Of a stretch of 64,000 nucleotides of DNA, positions 35,290 through 44,503 are shown piece after piece. Every line of letters begins with the position of its first letter. The first letter of the stretch is position 1. The translations under genes were made by a program, and so were the position numbers. The notes beneath the pieces are model-generated. The model saw only the letters and a program-made list of their open reading frames with translations, was not told where the DNA came from and ran no database searches. The DNA is from Flavobacterium sp. (GTDB lineage Bacteria; Bacteroidota; Bacteroidia; Flavobacteriales; Flavobacteriaceae): the NCBI GenBank assembly GCA_016721735.1, contig JADKHM010000001.1:1-64000 (forward strand), in the 5' to 3' direction.

Positions 35290-36801
35290 ATGGACCATTT
35301 TTACTTTCGAAGTACTATCGAAAATTTGAAACAACTTCTTGCGAAGTTACATTTCCTAATTTTTCTTTTTCTGATTTTCCCCAATCACACGCACGCCATC
35401 GTGGGTAATTATACGTTTGCTTCGTCATCTGGAACCTACACGGCTTTGGCGGGAGGAACTACGTTGGTATCTGGGACAACATGGGATGATCAGGTTTCAA
35501 CTTTGCTAACCATACCATTTTCTTTTACCTATAATAATGTGGCGTATACCACGTTGGGCATTAACGCTAACGGTTTTATCACTTTAGGCGCGGTATCTAC
35601 TAGTGGTTTTTATTGTGGACTTCAAACGAGTGCCGCGAATTCTATTGCGGGATACGGAACCGATTTGGTTGGAGCTACTGCAACTTCTACCATTAAATAC
35701 GGTGTTATTGGAACGGCACCTAACCGAAAATATGTAATTCAATGGACTGAGTGCAAACACTGGAATGGAGCAGCAACGGATAGTTATACTTTTCAGATTG
35801 TTTTAAATGAAACTTCAAACACAGTACAAGTGGTTTGGGGACCAGTCACATCTGCTAGTACAATGGGAGCAAATGCCTGTGCTGATACTGCAACGGAATC
35901 AGGGAGTGTTGGGTTGTTAGGGAATTCAAACTTAGATTTTAATTTAAGAAGTATCACTAATGGCGCAGTATCGGGAAATACTTGGGCTGCATCTATAGCT
36001 GGAACTGCAATTAACGCGGTGGGAAATATGTCTCCAACTAATATTCCTGCTTCAGGTTTAACATACACATGGACGCCTCCTGTTCCAGTGTCAATGGCAT
36101 TTACTTCGTGCACGACGACCTTTGTAAATACTGCACAAGGCGTTGCTAGAAGTGCCGTAAACAATGCTGTGATACGAGTGCAAGTTGTAGTCACTGGAAC
36201 CACATCGCCATTTAGCGTCAGCAATTTGGCACTTTCTACAACAGGTTGCACTAGCCCAACAAACGATCTTACAAATGCTAAAGTGTTTTTCACTGGAGGC
36301 AGTAATATTTTTGCAACGACTACGCAATTTGGTAGCACCGTTGTGGGTCCAAATGGTGCTTTTTCCGTTACAGGTTCCGCCACGTTATCAGAGGGAACCA
36401 ATTATTTTTGGGTAACTTATGATACCAAGGCTACCGCAACTTTTGGAGATTTACTGAAGGGTTGTTGCACGCAAATAACAGGTTCGGGTACAATGGGAGT
36501 TAGAACGCCTACAGTAACCTGTCCGACAGGTTCTCAAACAATAGTTGATGAAGGAGTATGGACAAAAGTAACGGCAACAGCACCGCATGCCAATCATGGA
36601 GTTATGCTCTTGCTATCAGATGGAACTGTAATGTGTCATACCAATTCGGGTGGTGCTGATGGACACGGAAATTTATGGGATAAACTTACGCCAGATGCTA
36701 CAGGCAGTTATATTAATGGAACATGGACCACGACTGCGCCGATGATTGATACACGATTGTTCTTTTCTTCTCAGGTTTTAAAGATGGACGTGTATATGTA
36801 G
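35290..36801 (+). CDS. Kelch-type secreted protein, 5' fragment (frameshifted)
   Basis: The first ~500 residues of a protein of about 1,545. A long N-terminal region precedes the signal segment (LAKLHFLIFLFLIFPNHTHA). The next ~220 residues are a beta-rich domain (GNYTFASSSGTYTALAGG, YTTLGINANGFITLG). A BNR-associated N-terminal domain is near residues 270-400 (QGVARSAVNNAVIRVQVVV, LSEGTNYFWVTYDTKATA). The Kelch/galactose-oxidase part then begins (HANHGVMLLLSDGTVMCH). The frame breaks at 36781-36783, where three A's stand where four are needed for SQVLKDGRVYVAGGEYG, and stops 18 bases later. Confidence 0.85.
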   Translation: MDHFYFRSTIENLKQLLAKLHFLIFLFLIFPNHTHAIVGNYTFASSSGTYTALAGGTTLVSGTTWDDQVSTLLTIPFSFTYNNVAYTTLGINANGFITLGAVSTSGFYCGLQTSAANSIAGYGTDLVGATATSTIKYGVIGTAPNRKYVIQWTECKHWNGAATDSYTFQIVLNETSNTVQVVWGPVTSASTMGANACADTATESGSVGLLGNSNLDFNLRSITNGAVSGNTWAASIAGTAINAVGNMSPTNIPASGLTYTWTPPVPVSMAFTSCTTTFVNTAQGVARSAVNNAVIRVQVVVTGTTSPFSVSNLALSTTGCTSPTNDLTNAKVFFTGGSNIFATTTQFGSTVVGPNGAFSVTGSATLSEGTNYFWVTYDTKATATFGDLLKGCCTQITGSGTMGVRTPTVTCPTGSQTIVDEGVWTKVTATAPHANHGVMLLLSDGTVMCHTNSGGADGHGNLWDKLTPDATGSYINGTWTTTAPMIDTRLFFSSQVLKMDVYM

Positions 36802-36824
36802 CTGGAGGTGAATATGGAACAGGT

Positions 36825-39800
36825 TTGCAAAAGGCAGAAGTATACGATCCGGTTGCTAATACTTGGACCGCTGCTCCATCACCAGGCGTTAATATAAGTG
36901 ATGCCAATTCTGCGATTCTTGAGGATGGAAGAGTGCTGCAAGCTTTAGTAGCTGGCACACTTAAAGGAAATCAAATTTATAATCCGACGACAAATACATT
37001 TGGTGCAGGGCCAAGTTGTCTCGGAATTCACAACGAATCGTCGTGGGTGAAACTGCAGGACAATAGTATTTTATTTGTAGACCGTCAGAGTACAAGTTCC
37101 GAAAGATATATTCCAGCAACAAATACATGGGTCGCTGATGCAACAGTGCCAGTATCACTTTATGATGCTTTTGGAGCTGAAACTGGAGGCGCTTTATTGT
37201 TGCCAGACGGAAGAGTCTTTTTTCTTGGAAGTCAAGGAGCTTCTGCATTTTACACACCATCTGGAACAGCAAGTCCCGGAACGTGGGCTGTTGGACCAAC
37301 ATTACCCAATGCTACAGGAGCGCCAGACGCACCGATAGCAATGATGTCAAATGGAAAAGTGCTGTGCGCAGTTTCCCCGGCTCCTACTTCGGCGGCAACA
37401 CTGTTTATTCCACCAACTTACTTTTATGAATTTGATTATTTGACCAATACCTATACTCAGATTCATGCTCCAGACGGAAACATGTCTTTAAACATTGCCT
37501 GTTATCAAACGAATTTCCTTGATTTACCTGATGGTAGCGTGATGTATGCGCAAAATCAAAGTGCCAATTCTTCAAATTACTATATATACAGACCAACTGG
37601 TACGCCAACTGCCGCAGGAAAACCTACGATAACAGGTATTAATCAAACCTCATGTACTGCCTATCAAATTACTGGAACACTATTTAATGGAATTTCAGAA
37701 GGAGTAAATTACGGTGATGATTGGCAAATGGCGTCCAATTATCCTGTAATTAGATTAACCAATGGTGCGAATGTGTATTATTGCCGCACTTTCAATTGGA
37801 ATTCGACAGGAGTGCGAAGAGGTGCGCTTGCAGATAATGTACAGTTTACTTTGCCTGCTGGCTTACCAATTGCTACTTACTCACTAGTTGTTACAGCAAA
37901 TGGAATAGCGTCGGATCCGATATCATTTACACCAAAACCATTTTTGTCAAGTACGTTAACGCCAAGTGCAATTTGCAGCAATACAGCTTTCACCTATACT
38001 CCAGTGATTGCTCCTGCGACAGCGACATTTTCATGGACAAGAGCAGCCGTAGCTGGAATTAGTAATGCTGCTGTCACGGTAGCACAAACGACGGCTCCGA
38101 ATGAAGTGCTTATTAATACAACAGCGAGTCCGATTAGTGTCGTTTATGTGTTCACACTTACTTCTGGTGGATGCAGTAATACACAAAACGTAACAGTTGT
38201 TGTAAATCCAAAACCAACACCGGCAATTGCTGGGAATAGCCCAATTTGTATATCAGCAATCACACTTGATGCCGGAGCATACTCTAGTTATAGTTGGTCA
38301 ACTGGTGCAATTTCTCGGACTATATCGGTTGCAGCTGCTAGTACTTATAGCGTTACCGTTACAGACTCAAATGGTTGTACAGCGATTGCTTCTGCGACCA
38401 CTGTTCTTGATACCAAAACCATTACAGCAAGCGCTGGTGCCAATGGAAGTATTTCCCCCAACGGAGCTACAGTTGTCAACTGTGGCGCCAATCAAACCTA
38501 CACAATTACTCCAAGTGCATGTTATCAAATCGCAACTGTGTTGGTAGATGGTGTCAATAATCCAACAGCGGTCGGTAGCGGCACTTTTACATTCAGTAAT
38601 GTTTCTGCCGCACATACAATAAGCGCATCTTTTTCACTCCGAACCTTTACAATTACGGCTAGTACTGGAGCTAATGGAAGCATAACTCCACTGGGTGCGA
38701 CAAACGTAAATTGCGGTGCGAATCAAACCTACACCATAACACCAAGTTCCTCTTGTTATCAAATCGCAACGGTTTTAGTTAATGGTGTCAATAACCCAAC
38801 AGCGGTAAGCAGCGGCACCTTTACTTTTACTAATGTAACTGCGGCACACACGATTAGTGCGACATTTTTACTTAAAACAAATGCTATTACAGCGAGCGCA
38901 GGAGCTAACGGAAGTATTACGCCATTGGGCGCTACAGCAGTAAATTGCGGGGCGAATCGAACCTACACCATAACACCAAGTTCATCATGTTATCAGATCG
39001 CAACGGTTTTGGTAGATGGTGTCAATAATCCAGCAGCGGTAAGCAGCGGCACCTTTACTTTTACTAATGTAACTACAACGCATACGATTAGTGCGACATT
39101 TTCACTTCGAACCTATACGATTACAGCCAGTGCTGGAGCCAATGGAACCATCTCTCCAACTGGAGTTACAACCGTCAACTGTGGAGCGAGTCAGACCTAT
39201 ACCATCACGCCAAGTTCATCGTGTTATCAAATCGCAACGGTCTTGGTAGATGGGGTTAATAACCCAAGTGCAGTAAGTAGCGGCACATTTACTTTTACTA
39301 ATGTAACTGCAGCGCATACGATTAGTGCTACTTTTTCTTCAGTTGCTTGTGTTTCAGTCGCCAACCTAACGTTATTCATTGAAGGTTATTATGATTTGGG
39401 TATTAGTGCCATGCGTTCCGTCAAAAACAACCAAGATGGCGTTTCACCATTGACTGATGTCGAAAACGTGACTATTGAGTTGCATAGCGCAAGTGCTCCA
39501 TACGGATTAGTTGCGTCTACAACTGGAGTTCTAAAAACAAACGGGACTTTGCAAGCATCGTTCACAAGTGTGACAAGCGGCTCTTATTATATAGCAATTA
39601 TTGGTCGTAATTTAGTTCAAGCGTGGAGCGCTGCACCTCAAGCTATTAGTGGCACTCCTTTGACTTATGATTTTTCATCAGCGGCAACAAAAGCTTATGG
39701 TAATAACATGAAGCAAGTAAAAGTGGGCGTTTGGGCATTTTATAGTGGTGATTTCAACCAAGATGAAGTAGTCGATAATTCAGATTCTGACCAATTATTT

Positions 39801-39929
39801 CCAGACATTGAGAATTCCAATTTTGGAGTTTTAGCAACGGACGTGAATGGAGACGGATCTGTCGATAATTCAGATTCGGATATCTTTATTACAAATACTG
39901 AAAATTCAGTTTTCGCAAATCATCCTTAA
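36825..39929 (+). CDS. Kelch-type secreted protein, 3' fragment with InlB-like repeats and dockerin-like end
   Basis: The remaining ~1,035 residues of the gene starting at 35290; the Met here is only the first in frame. Kelch repeats (KAEVYDPVANTW, NQIYNPTTNTFG, ERYIPATNTW, GGALLLPDGRVFFLG) are followed by a galactose-oxidase-like C-terminal sandwich (YPVIRLTNGANVYYCRTFNWN). A PKD/Ig-like stretch comes next, then four ~77-residue repeats (ITASAGANGSI..., INCGANQTYTITPSS..., YQIATVLVDGVNNP) resembling divergent InlB B-repeats. The last ~185 residues are the shared module (FIEGYYDLGISAMRSVKNN, GDFNQDEVVDNSDSD, DVNGDGSVDNSDSD) and end ENSVFANHP. It is an exported surface protein of unknown ligand. 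Confidence 0.87.
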   Translation: MQKAEVYDPVANTWTAAPSPGVNISDANSAILEDGRVLQALVAGTLKGNQIYNPTTNTFGAGPSCLGIHNESSWVKLQDNSILFVDRQSTSSERYIPATNTWVADATVPVSLYDAFGAETGGALLLPDGRVFFLGSQGASAFYTPSGTASPGTWAVGPTLPNATGAPDAPIAMMSNGKVLCAVSPAPTSAATLFIPPTYFYEFDYLTNTYTQIHAPDGNMSLNIACYQTNFLDLPDGSVMYAQNQSANSSNYYIYRPTGTPTAAGKPTITGINQTSCTAYQITGTLFNGISEGVNYGDDWQMASNYPVIRLTNGANVYYCRTFNWNSTGVRRGALADNVQFTLPAGLPIATYSLVVTANGIASDPISFTPKPFLSSTLTPSAICSNTAFTYTPVIAPATATFSWTRAAVAGISNAAVTVAQTTAPNEVLINTTASPISVVYVFTLTSGGCSNTQNVTVVVNPKPTPAIAGNSPICISAITLDAGAYSSYSWSTGAISRTISVAAASTYSVTVTDSNGCTAIASATTVLDTKTITASAGANGSISPNGATVVNCGANQTYTITPSACYQIATVLVDGVNNPTAVGSGTFTFSNVSAAHTISASFSLRTFTITASTGANGSITPLGATNVNCGANQTYTITPSSSCYQIATVLVNGVNNPTAVSSGTFTFTNVTAAHTISATFLLKTNAITASAGANGSITPLGATAVNCGANRTYTITPSSSCYQIATVLVDGVNNPAAVSSGTFTFTNVTTTHTISATFSLRTYTITASAGANGTISPTGVTTVNCGASQTYTITPSSSCYQIATVLVDGVNNPSAVSSGTFTFTNVTAAHTISATFSSVACVSVANLTLFIEGYYDLGISAMRSVKNNQDGVSPLTDVENVTIELHSASAPYGLVASTTGVLKTNGTLQASFTSVTSGSYYIAIIGRNLVQAWSAAPQAISGTPLTYDFSSAATKAYGNNMKQVKVGVWAFYSGDFNQDEVVDNSDSDQLFPDIENSNFGVLATDVNGDGSVDNSDSDIFITNTENSVFANHP
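38421..39353 (+). repeat. Four in-gene tandem repeats of 231-234 bases
   Basis: Units start at about 38421, 38652, 38886 and 39120 (ATTACRGCNAG words). The first is 3 bases shorter because it lacks one serine codon. Long near-identical blocks between units 2, 3 and 4 suggest recent duplication or conversion. Confidence 0.9.
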
Positions 39930-39955
39930 AGACAATATAGCGCATCAATTATTTG

Positions 39956-39982
39956 AAAAACCCTTTATATAAAGGGTTTTTC
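39956..39982 (+). terminator. Rho-independent terminator
   Basis: AAAAACCCTTTA/TAAAGGGTTTTT is a near-perfect palindrome with a following T-rich tract, about 30 bases after the Kelch protein stop. Confidence 0.85.
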
Positions 39983-40064
39983 TCTTTTGTAATTAATCTA
40001 TCAACCCTATATTTTTGAAACTATTTTTTCCGATATTTGTTCCTCGAAATAAATACCACAAACT

Positions 40065-40247
40065 ATGGGAATGAACAAAAACACCGTGCTGGGTTGGGCC
40101 ACTTTTATCATGATCCTGATGGGCATACTTTTGATGGCATTAGGAGCATTTAGATATGATGAAACTGCTGGCTGGGGGTTTGGCGCTGTGGGTGTCAGTT
40201 TCTTAGCGAATGCATGGGTATTCAATGCCTTGAAGGGTAGAGTGTAG
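40065..40247 (+). CDS. CAL67264-type small membrane protein
   Basis: A 60-residue protein with two predicted membrane helices (NTVLGWATFIMILMGILLMALG and GFGAVGVSFLANAWVFNALKG) joined by a short RYDETAGWG turn. I recognise the conserved flavobacterial small membrane protein family by the opening KNTVLGWATF and the ending WVFNALKGRV. The function is unknown. It lies 47 bases ahead of ettA on the same strand and may be co-transcribed. A GATATTTG word at 40032-40039 with TTTG upstream is a weak promoter candidate. Confidence 0.8.
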   Translation: MGMNKNTVLGWATFIMILMGILLMALGAFRYDETAGWGFGAVGVSFLANAWVFNALKGRV

Positions 40248-40294
40248 TAAATTAACATTTGATAGTTAACAATTAATAATTATAAAAAGTAAAA

Positions 40295-41989
40295 ATGTCA
40301 GACGATAAAAAAGTAATATTTTCAATGCAAAAATTGAGTAAGACGTACTCAAGCAGCGATAAGCAAGTTTTAAAGAATATCTATTTGAGTTTCTTTTACG
40401 GAGCAAAAATCGGAATTCTAGGTCTAAATGGCTCAGGAAAATCTTCTCTGCTAAAGATTATCGCCGGCGTTGATAAGAACTATCAAGGTGATGTAGTTTT
40501 TCAACCTGGTTATACGGTGGGTTATTTGGAGCAAGATCCGCAACTCGATGATTCTAAAACCGTGATTGAAATCGTTCGTGAAGGTGTTGCGGAAACCATG
40601 GCAGTTTTAGATGAATTCAACAAAATCAATGATCAATTTGGTTTGCCTGAAGTGTATGAAGATGCGGATAAAATGCAACAACTCATGGATCGCCAAGCAG
40701 ATTTGCAAGATAAAATTGATGCGTTGGGTGCATGGGAAATCGATACGAAGTTAGAAATCGCGATGGATGCGCTAAGAACTCCAGAAGGCGATACCCCAAT
40801 CAAACATTTATCTGGTGGAGAACGTCGTCGTGTCGCACTTTGTCGTTTACTTTTGCAACAACCTGACGTCTTGCTTTTAGATGAGCCTACGAATCACCTC
40901 GATGCGGAAAGCGTACTTTGGTTAGAACAACATTTGGCGCAATATGCGGGAACAGTAATCGCCGTAACGCACGACCGTTATTTCTTAGATAATGTAGCCG
41001 GATGGATTCTCGAATTGGATCGAGGAGAAGGTATTCCGTGGAAAGGAAATTACTCGTCTTGGTTGGATCAAAAATCAAGTCGAATGGCATTAGAAGAAAA
41101 AGTGGCTTCGAAACGCAGAAAGACTTTAGAACGAGAATTAGACTGGGTTCGACAAGGAGCAAAAGGTCGTCAAACCAAGCAAAAAGCGCGTTTGCAGAAC
41201 TATGATAAATTATTGAATGAAGATCAAAAACAATTGGATGAGAATTTGGAAATCTACATTCCAAATGGACCGCGTTTAGGAACCAACGTCATTGAAGCAA
41301 AGAATGTTGCCAAAGCTTTTGGAGATAAGTTGTTGTATGATAATTTGAACTTCACTTTACCTCAAGCCGGAATTGTTGGAATTATTGGGCCGAATGGCGC
41401 TGGTAAATCAACGATTTTCAAAATGATTATGGGCGAAGAAAAACCCGATGCTGGAGAATTTGCGATTGGAGATACGGTCAAGATTGCCTATGTAGATCAA
41501 GCTCACTCTAACATCGATCCGAATAAATCGATTTGGGAGAACTTTTGCGATGGACAAGAACTCATTATGATGGGTGGACGACAAGTTAATTCGAGAGCTT
41601 ATCTATCTCGATTTAATTTCGGAGGAAGTGATCAAAATAAGAAAGTTGGAATGCTATCTGGTGGAGAGCGAAACCGTTTGCACCTTGCCATGACTTTGAA
41701 AGAAGAAGGCAATGTTTTGCTACTAGATGAGCCAACGAATGATTTGGATATTAATACGCTTCGTGCCCTAGAAGAAGGTTTGGAGAATTTTGCCGGATGC
41801 GCTGTGGTTATTTCCCACGACAGATGGTTCTTAGACAGAATTTGTACGCATATTCTAGCCTTTGAAGGAAATTCAGAAGTCTATTATTTTGAAGGCGGAT
41901 TCTCCGACTATGAAGAAAATAAGAAGAAACGTTTGGGTGGCGATTTAACGCCGAAGCGATTAAAGTATAGAAAGTTGATTCGTAGTTAA
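40295..41989 (+). CDS. ettA: Energy-dependent translational throttle protein EttA (ABC-F)
   Basis: A 564-residue soluble ABC-F protein with two ATPase cassettes. EttA binds the ribosomal E site and gates the first elongation step according to the ATP/ADP ratio. The first cassette has GLNGSGKSSLL, LSGGERRRVAL and LLLDEPTNHLD. The second has GPNGAGKSTIF, LSGGERNRLHLAM and LLLDEPTNDLD. The linker (SSRMALEEKVASKRRKTLERELDWVRQGAKGRQTKQKAR, residues ~255-295) is the P-site tRNA interaction motif, and the arm insertion is near residues 95-140. The length is close to the 555 of E. coli EttA. Confidence 0.95.
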   Translation: MSDDKKVIFSMQKLSKTYSSSDKQVLKNIYLSFFYGAKIGILGLNGSGKSSLLKIIAGVDKNYQGDVVFQPGYTVGYLEQDPQLDDSKTVIEIVREGVAETMAVLDEFNKINDQFGLPEVYEDADKMQQLMDRQADLQDKIDALGAWEIDTKLEIAMDALRTPEGDTPIKHLSGGERRRVALCRLLLQQPDVLLLDEPTNHLDAESVLWLEQHLAQYAGTVIAVTHDRYFLDNVAGWILELDRGEGIPWKGNYSSWLDQKSSRMALEEKVASKRRKTLERELDWVRQGAKGRQTKQKARLQNYDKLLNEDQKQLDENLEIYIPNGPRLGTNVIEAKNVAKAFGDKLLYDNLNFTLPQAGIVGIIGPNGAGKSTIFKMIMGEEKPDAGEFAIGDTVKIAYVDQAHSNIDPNKSIWENFCDGQELIMMGGRQVNSRAYLSRFNFGGSDQNKKVGMLSGGERNRLHLAMTLKEEGNVLLLDEPTNDLDINTLRALEEGLENFAGCAVVISHDRWFLDRICTHILAFEGNSEVYYFEGGFSDYEENKKKRLGGDLTPKRLKYRKLIRS

Positions 41990-42021
41990 AAAACAAACGC
42001 TGGTTAATACCAGCGTTTTTT
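41990..42021. terminator. Bidirectional terminator between ettA and DEAD-box helicase
   Basis: AAACGCTGG at 41995-42003 and CCAGCGTTT at 42010-42018 pair across TTAATA, with A- and T-runs outside. The helicase stop codon lies in the loop, so the terminator also encodes its last residues. Confidence 0.9.
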
Positions 42022-43254
42022 ATTTTGTTTTGAATTGGCGGACTTTCTCGATTTGTGAGCGCCACCGCTTCGATTGGAGTTTTGTTGCGGTTTTACTTCT
42101 TCGGTTGGGCTTCCTTCATGCCAAGGATAAGGATGATCGGAAATGGTTGTCACATCTACTTTAATCAATTTCATGATGTCTTTCCAATAAGGTGCTTCGT
42201 CTTTGCTACAAAACGAAATTGCAATCCCACCATTTCCTGCACGGCCTGTTCTTCCGATTCGATGTACATACGTTTCCGGAATATTCGGCAAATCAAAATT
42301 GATTACAAATGGTAATTGATCGATATCGATGCCACGAGCAGCAATATCTGTCGCTACCAAGACACCGACTTCTTTATTTTTAAAGGCATCAAGAACTCTT
42401 TGTCGTGCGCCTTGAGACTTATCGCCATGAATGGCTTCTGCCGGAACCCCGTGTTTTCGCAATGCTTTAACGACATTATCAGCGCCGTGTTTGGTTCTTG
42501 AAAAAACCAATACATCGGATAATTTTTCATTTCGAATGAGATGGTATAATAAATTTCTCTTTTCAGTTTTATCAACAAAATAAATACGTTGTTCTACTTT
42601 TTCGGCGGTAGACGAAACGGGAGAAACACTCACCGTTGCAGGATCTTTCAAAAACATCTCCGCCAATTCTCTGATGGCAATCGGCATAGTTGCCGAAAAT
42701 AATAAGGTTTGTCTATTATTGGGCGTTAATTTTACGATTTTCTTGACATCGTTTACAAATCCCATATCCAACATTTGATCGGCTTCATCCAAAACCAACG
42801 TATGCAGATGGTCTAAACTAATAAATCCTTGTTTATGTAAATCTAGTAATCTTCCGGGAGTGGCAACAAGTACGTCGACACCTTTTCGCAATACATCTAC
42901 CTGTGGAATTTGAGAAACGCCACCAAAAATGGTCAATTGGGTGAGGTTGGTATATTTTCCGTAACGGTCAAAATTCTGTCCAATTTGCACGGCTAATTCA
43001 CGAGTAGGAGTGATGATTAATGCGCGGATCACTTTTGCTTTATTAGACGATCCTACCATTCGGTGTAATTGGTGGATAATCGGAATGGCGAATGCCGCTG
43101 TTTTTCCTGTACCTGTTTGTGCACAACCGATTAAATCTCGGCCGGCTAAAACGATAGGAATAGATTGTTCTTGTATTGGGGTTGCTTCAGTATAGCCTTC
43201 TTCAAAAACGGCTTTTTGGATACTCTTCGAGAGTGATAAATCTTCAAATAACAT
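42004..43254 (-). CDS. DEAD-box ATP-dependent RNA helicase, RhlE-like
   Basis: A 416-residue RNA helicase. The ATG at 43254 (MLFEDLSLSK) is preferred to an upstream one at 43305 because the Q-motif region begins there. The motifs are complete: Q-motif GYTEATPIQEQSIP, AQTGTGKTAAF, PTRELA, VATPGRLLDL, VLDEADQM, SATMP, ATDIAARGIDI and HRIGRTGRAG. The short basic tail (RSGGAHKSRKSANSKQNKKRWY) is typical of RhlE-type proteins and probably binds RNA. Such helicases act in ribosome assembly and cold adaptation. The gene is convergent with ettA, and its end is shared with the terminator. Confidence 0.93.
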   Translation of the reverse strand: MLFEDLSLSKSIQKAVFEEGYTEATPIQEQSIPIVLAGRDLIGCAQTGTGKTAAFAIPIIHQLHRMVGSSNKAKVIRALIITPTRELAVQIGQNFDRYGKYTNLTQLTIFGGVSQIPQVDVLRKGVDVLVATPGRLLDLHKQGFISLDHLHTLVLDEADQMLDMGFVNDVKKIVKLTPNNRQTLLFSATMPIAIRELAEMFLKDPATVSVSPVSSTAEKVEQRIYFVDKTEKRNLLYHLIRNEKLSDVLVFSRTKHGADNVVKALRKHGVPAEAIHGDKSQGARQRVLDAFKNKEVGVLVATDIAARGIDIDQLPFVINFDLPNIPETYVHRIGRTGRAGNGGIAISFCSKDEAPYWKDIMKLIKVDVTTISDHPYPWHEGSPTEEVKPQQNSNRSGGAHKSRKSANSKQNKKRWY

Positions 43255-43312
43255 ATAAGGTTGTATAAAAAATTCAGAACTTAAGGATTCTGAAAATATC
43301 GACAAAGATAGG

Positions 43313-44410
43313 TTATTTAATCGAAGTGGATTTTACTTCTGTAAAATTGACATCCATCGCTCGAATAATTCCTTGCACTGGGTCATTTGCTTTCATGAAA
43401 TCAGTAATCAAATACCCAATGAGTTTTCCAATCAAGTGGTTGTTTTTTTCTTCACCTAAGTCTGGAGCTCCTTCGCAAATGTGCAAATAACTCGCATTTT
43501 GATTTTTACCAAAAAAATGTACAAATTGTCGCACTTGTTCTACCGAAAAACCACTGATTGTCATCGCACTGCTGGCAATGTTAGGTAATGCGTCTAAGTC
43601 AATTTCTATTCCGTATGGTTCTTCTTTAATGAAGTTGTGCGCCACTTCAAGTTCAGTTTCAAACTGCTTGAATTTGCGAATACCAATTTCGTCATAAGTG
43701 TTATAGCGCACTCTTGCATGTACTTTCTTTATTTTCGACAACACTTTCTTAGAAGTGTAATTTTCGTGTAAACCAAAAATGAAGTACTTATGTAAAAATC
43801 CTTCTTCAAAGGCGTACGAGAATCCGTTGCCACTGTGTCGACCTTCTAATATTCTAAAATCGGAATGAGCATCAAAATTAATGGCATTGACAGGTTTCCC
43901 TTTTGCCAAAGCGGTACCTTTAATATTTCCGTAGGAATTGTTGTGCCCGCCTCCAATAATAATAGGAATTTTATTGGCTTTCACAATCATCGAAATCAGA
44001 TGCGCGACTTCTTTATCAATCTTAATGACCAAATCATTAAATTTCTTTCTATCTGAGATATTATGGTAGTTTAATTCTTCTGCTTCGGCCATTTCTTCTG
44101 CTACATCTAATTGTCCCAATACCAGCAATTCATTGCCTTTACAAAATTTGTTGAATTGAATGTTTGCAATGCTTCTAATGGCACTTTCCCATGCAGAATA
44201 GGCGCCAGGTCGACCAAAGTTGGCACGAACACCAATATCTTCCGGAATTCCGAACAGTACATATCTTGCTGAGGTAGTTTCTAAGAAAGAAGAAATCGAA
44301 GTAGTATCTTTCGGAATCGTAATCATTTTTTCTCCAAATTTTACTTCCCCACTTCTATGGTTTGTAATTTTTGCTAGATCAATATTGGTAAAACGAATTA
44401 ACTTCTCCAT
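43313..44410 (-). CDS. Formimidoylglutamase/ureohydrolase family protein
   Basis: A 365-residue arginase-fold enzyme that hydrolyses N-formimidoyl-glutamate to glutamate and formamide, or a related guanidino compound. The dimanganese ligands are visible: His in IGGGHNNSYGN, Asp/His/Asp in NFDAHSDFR and two Asp in EIDLDALPN. The N-terminal ~90 residues are longer than in agmatinases, as in flavobacterial HutG-like proteins (PEDIGVRANFGRPGA). The specificity call rests mainly on the imidazolonepropionase 1 kb away. It starts only 58 bases upstream of the helicase on the same strand. Confidence 0.82.
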   Translation of the reverse strand: MEKLIRFTNIDLAKITNHRSGEVKFGEKMITIPKDTTSISSFLETTSARYVLFGIPEDIGVRANFGRPGAYSAWESAIRSIANIQFNKFCKGNELLVLGQLDVAEEMAEAEELNYHNISDRKKFNDLVIKIDKEVAHLISMIVKANKIPIIIGGGHNNSYGNIKGTALAKGKPVNAINFDAHSDFRILEGRHSGNGFSYAFEEGFLHKYFIFGLHENYTSKKVLSKIKKVHARVRYNTYDEIGIRKFKQFETELEVAHNFIKEEPYGIEIDLDALPNIASSAMTISGFSVEQVRQFVHFFGKNQNASYLHICEGAPDLGEEKNNHLIGKLIGYLITDFMKANDPVQGIIRAMDVNFTEVKSTSIK

Positions 44411-44503
44411 AAATAAAATTTAACAATCAAAAGTAATATATTCAATCAAACTTCCGTTATAACCACAAATATTATTATTTTTGCTTAAACAAAATATAAA
44501 TTT

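Noticed and set aside
35793..36401. 202-codon antisense frame in the Kelch protein gene
   Set aside because: It results from codon bias in a Thr/Ala/Gly-rich gene; it has no start context and no recognisable domain.
38421..39353. Regular repeats that might look like a CRISPR array
   Set aside because: Units are 231-234 bases, continuous and in frame inside a protein gene, with no spacers and no cas genes nearby.
25072..39929. Cellulosome with cohesin-dockerin assembly
   Set aside because: Dockerin-like loops are visible, but no cohesin domain, scaffoldin or cellulase is in the window.
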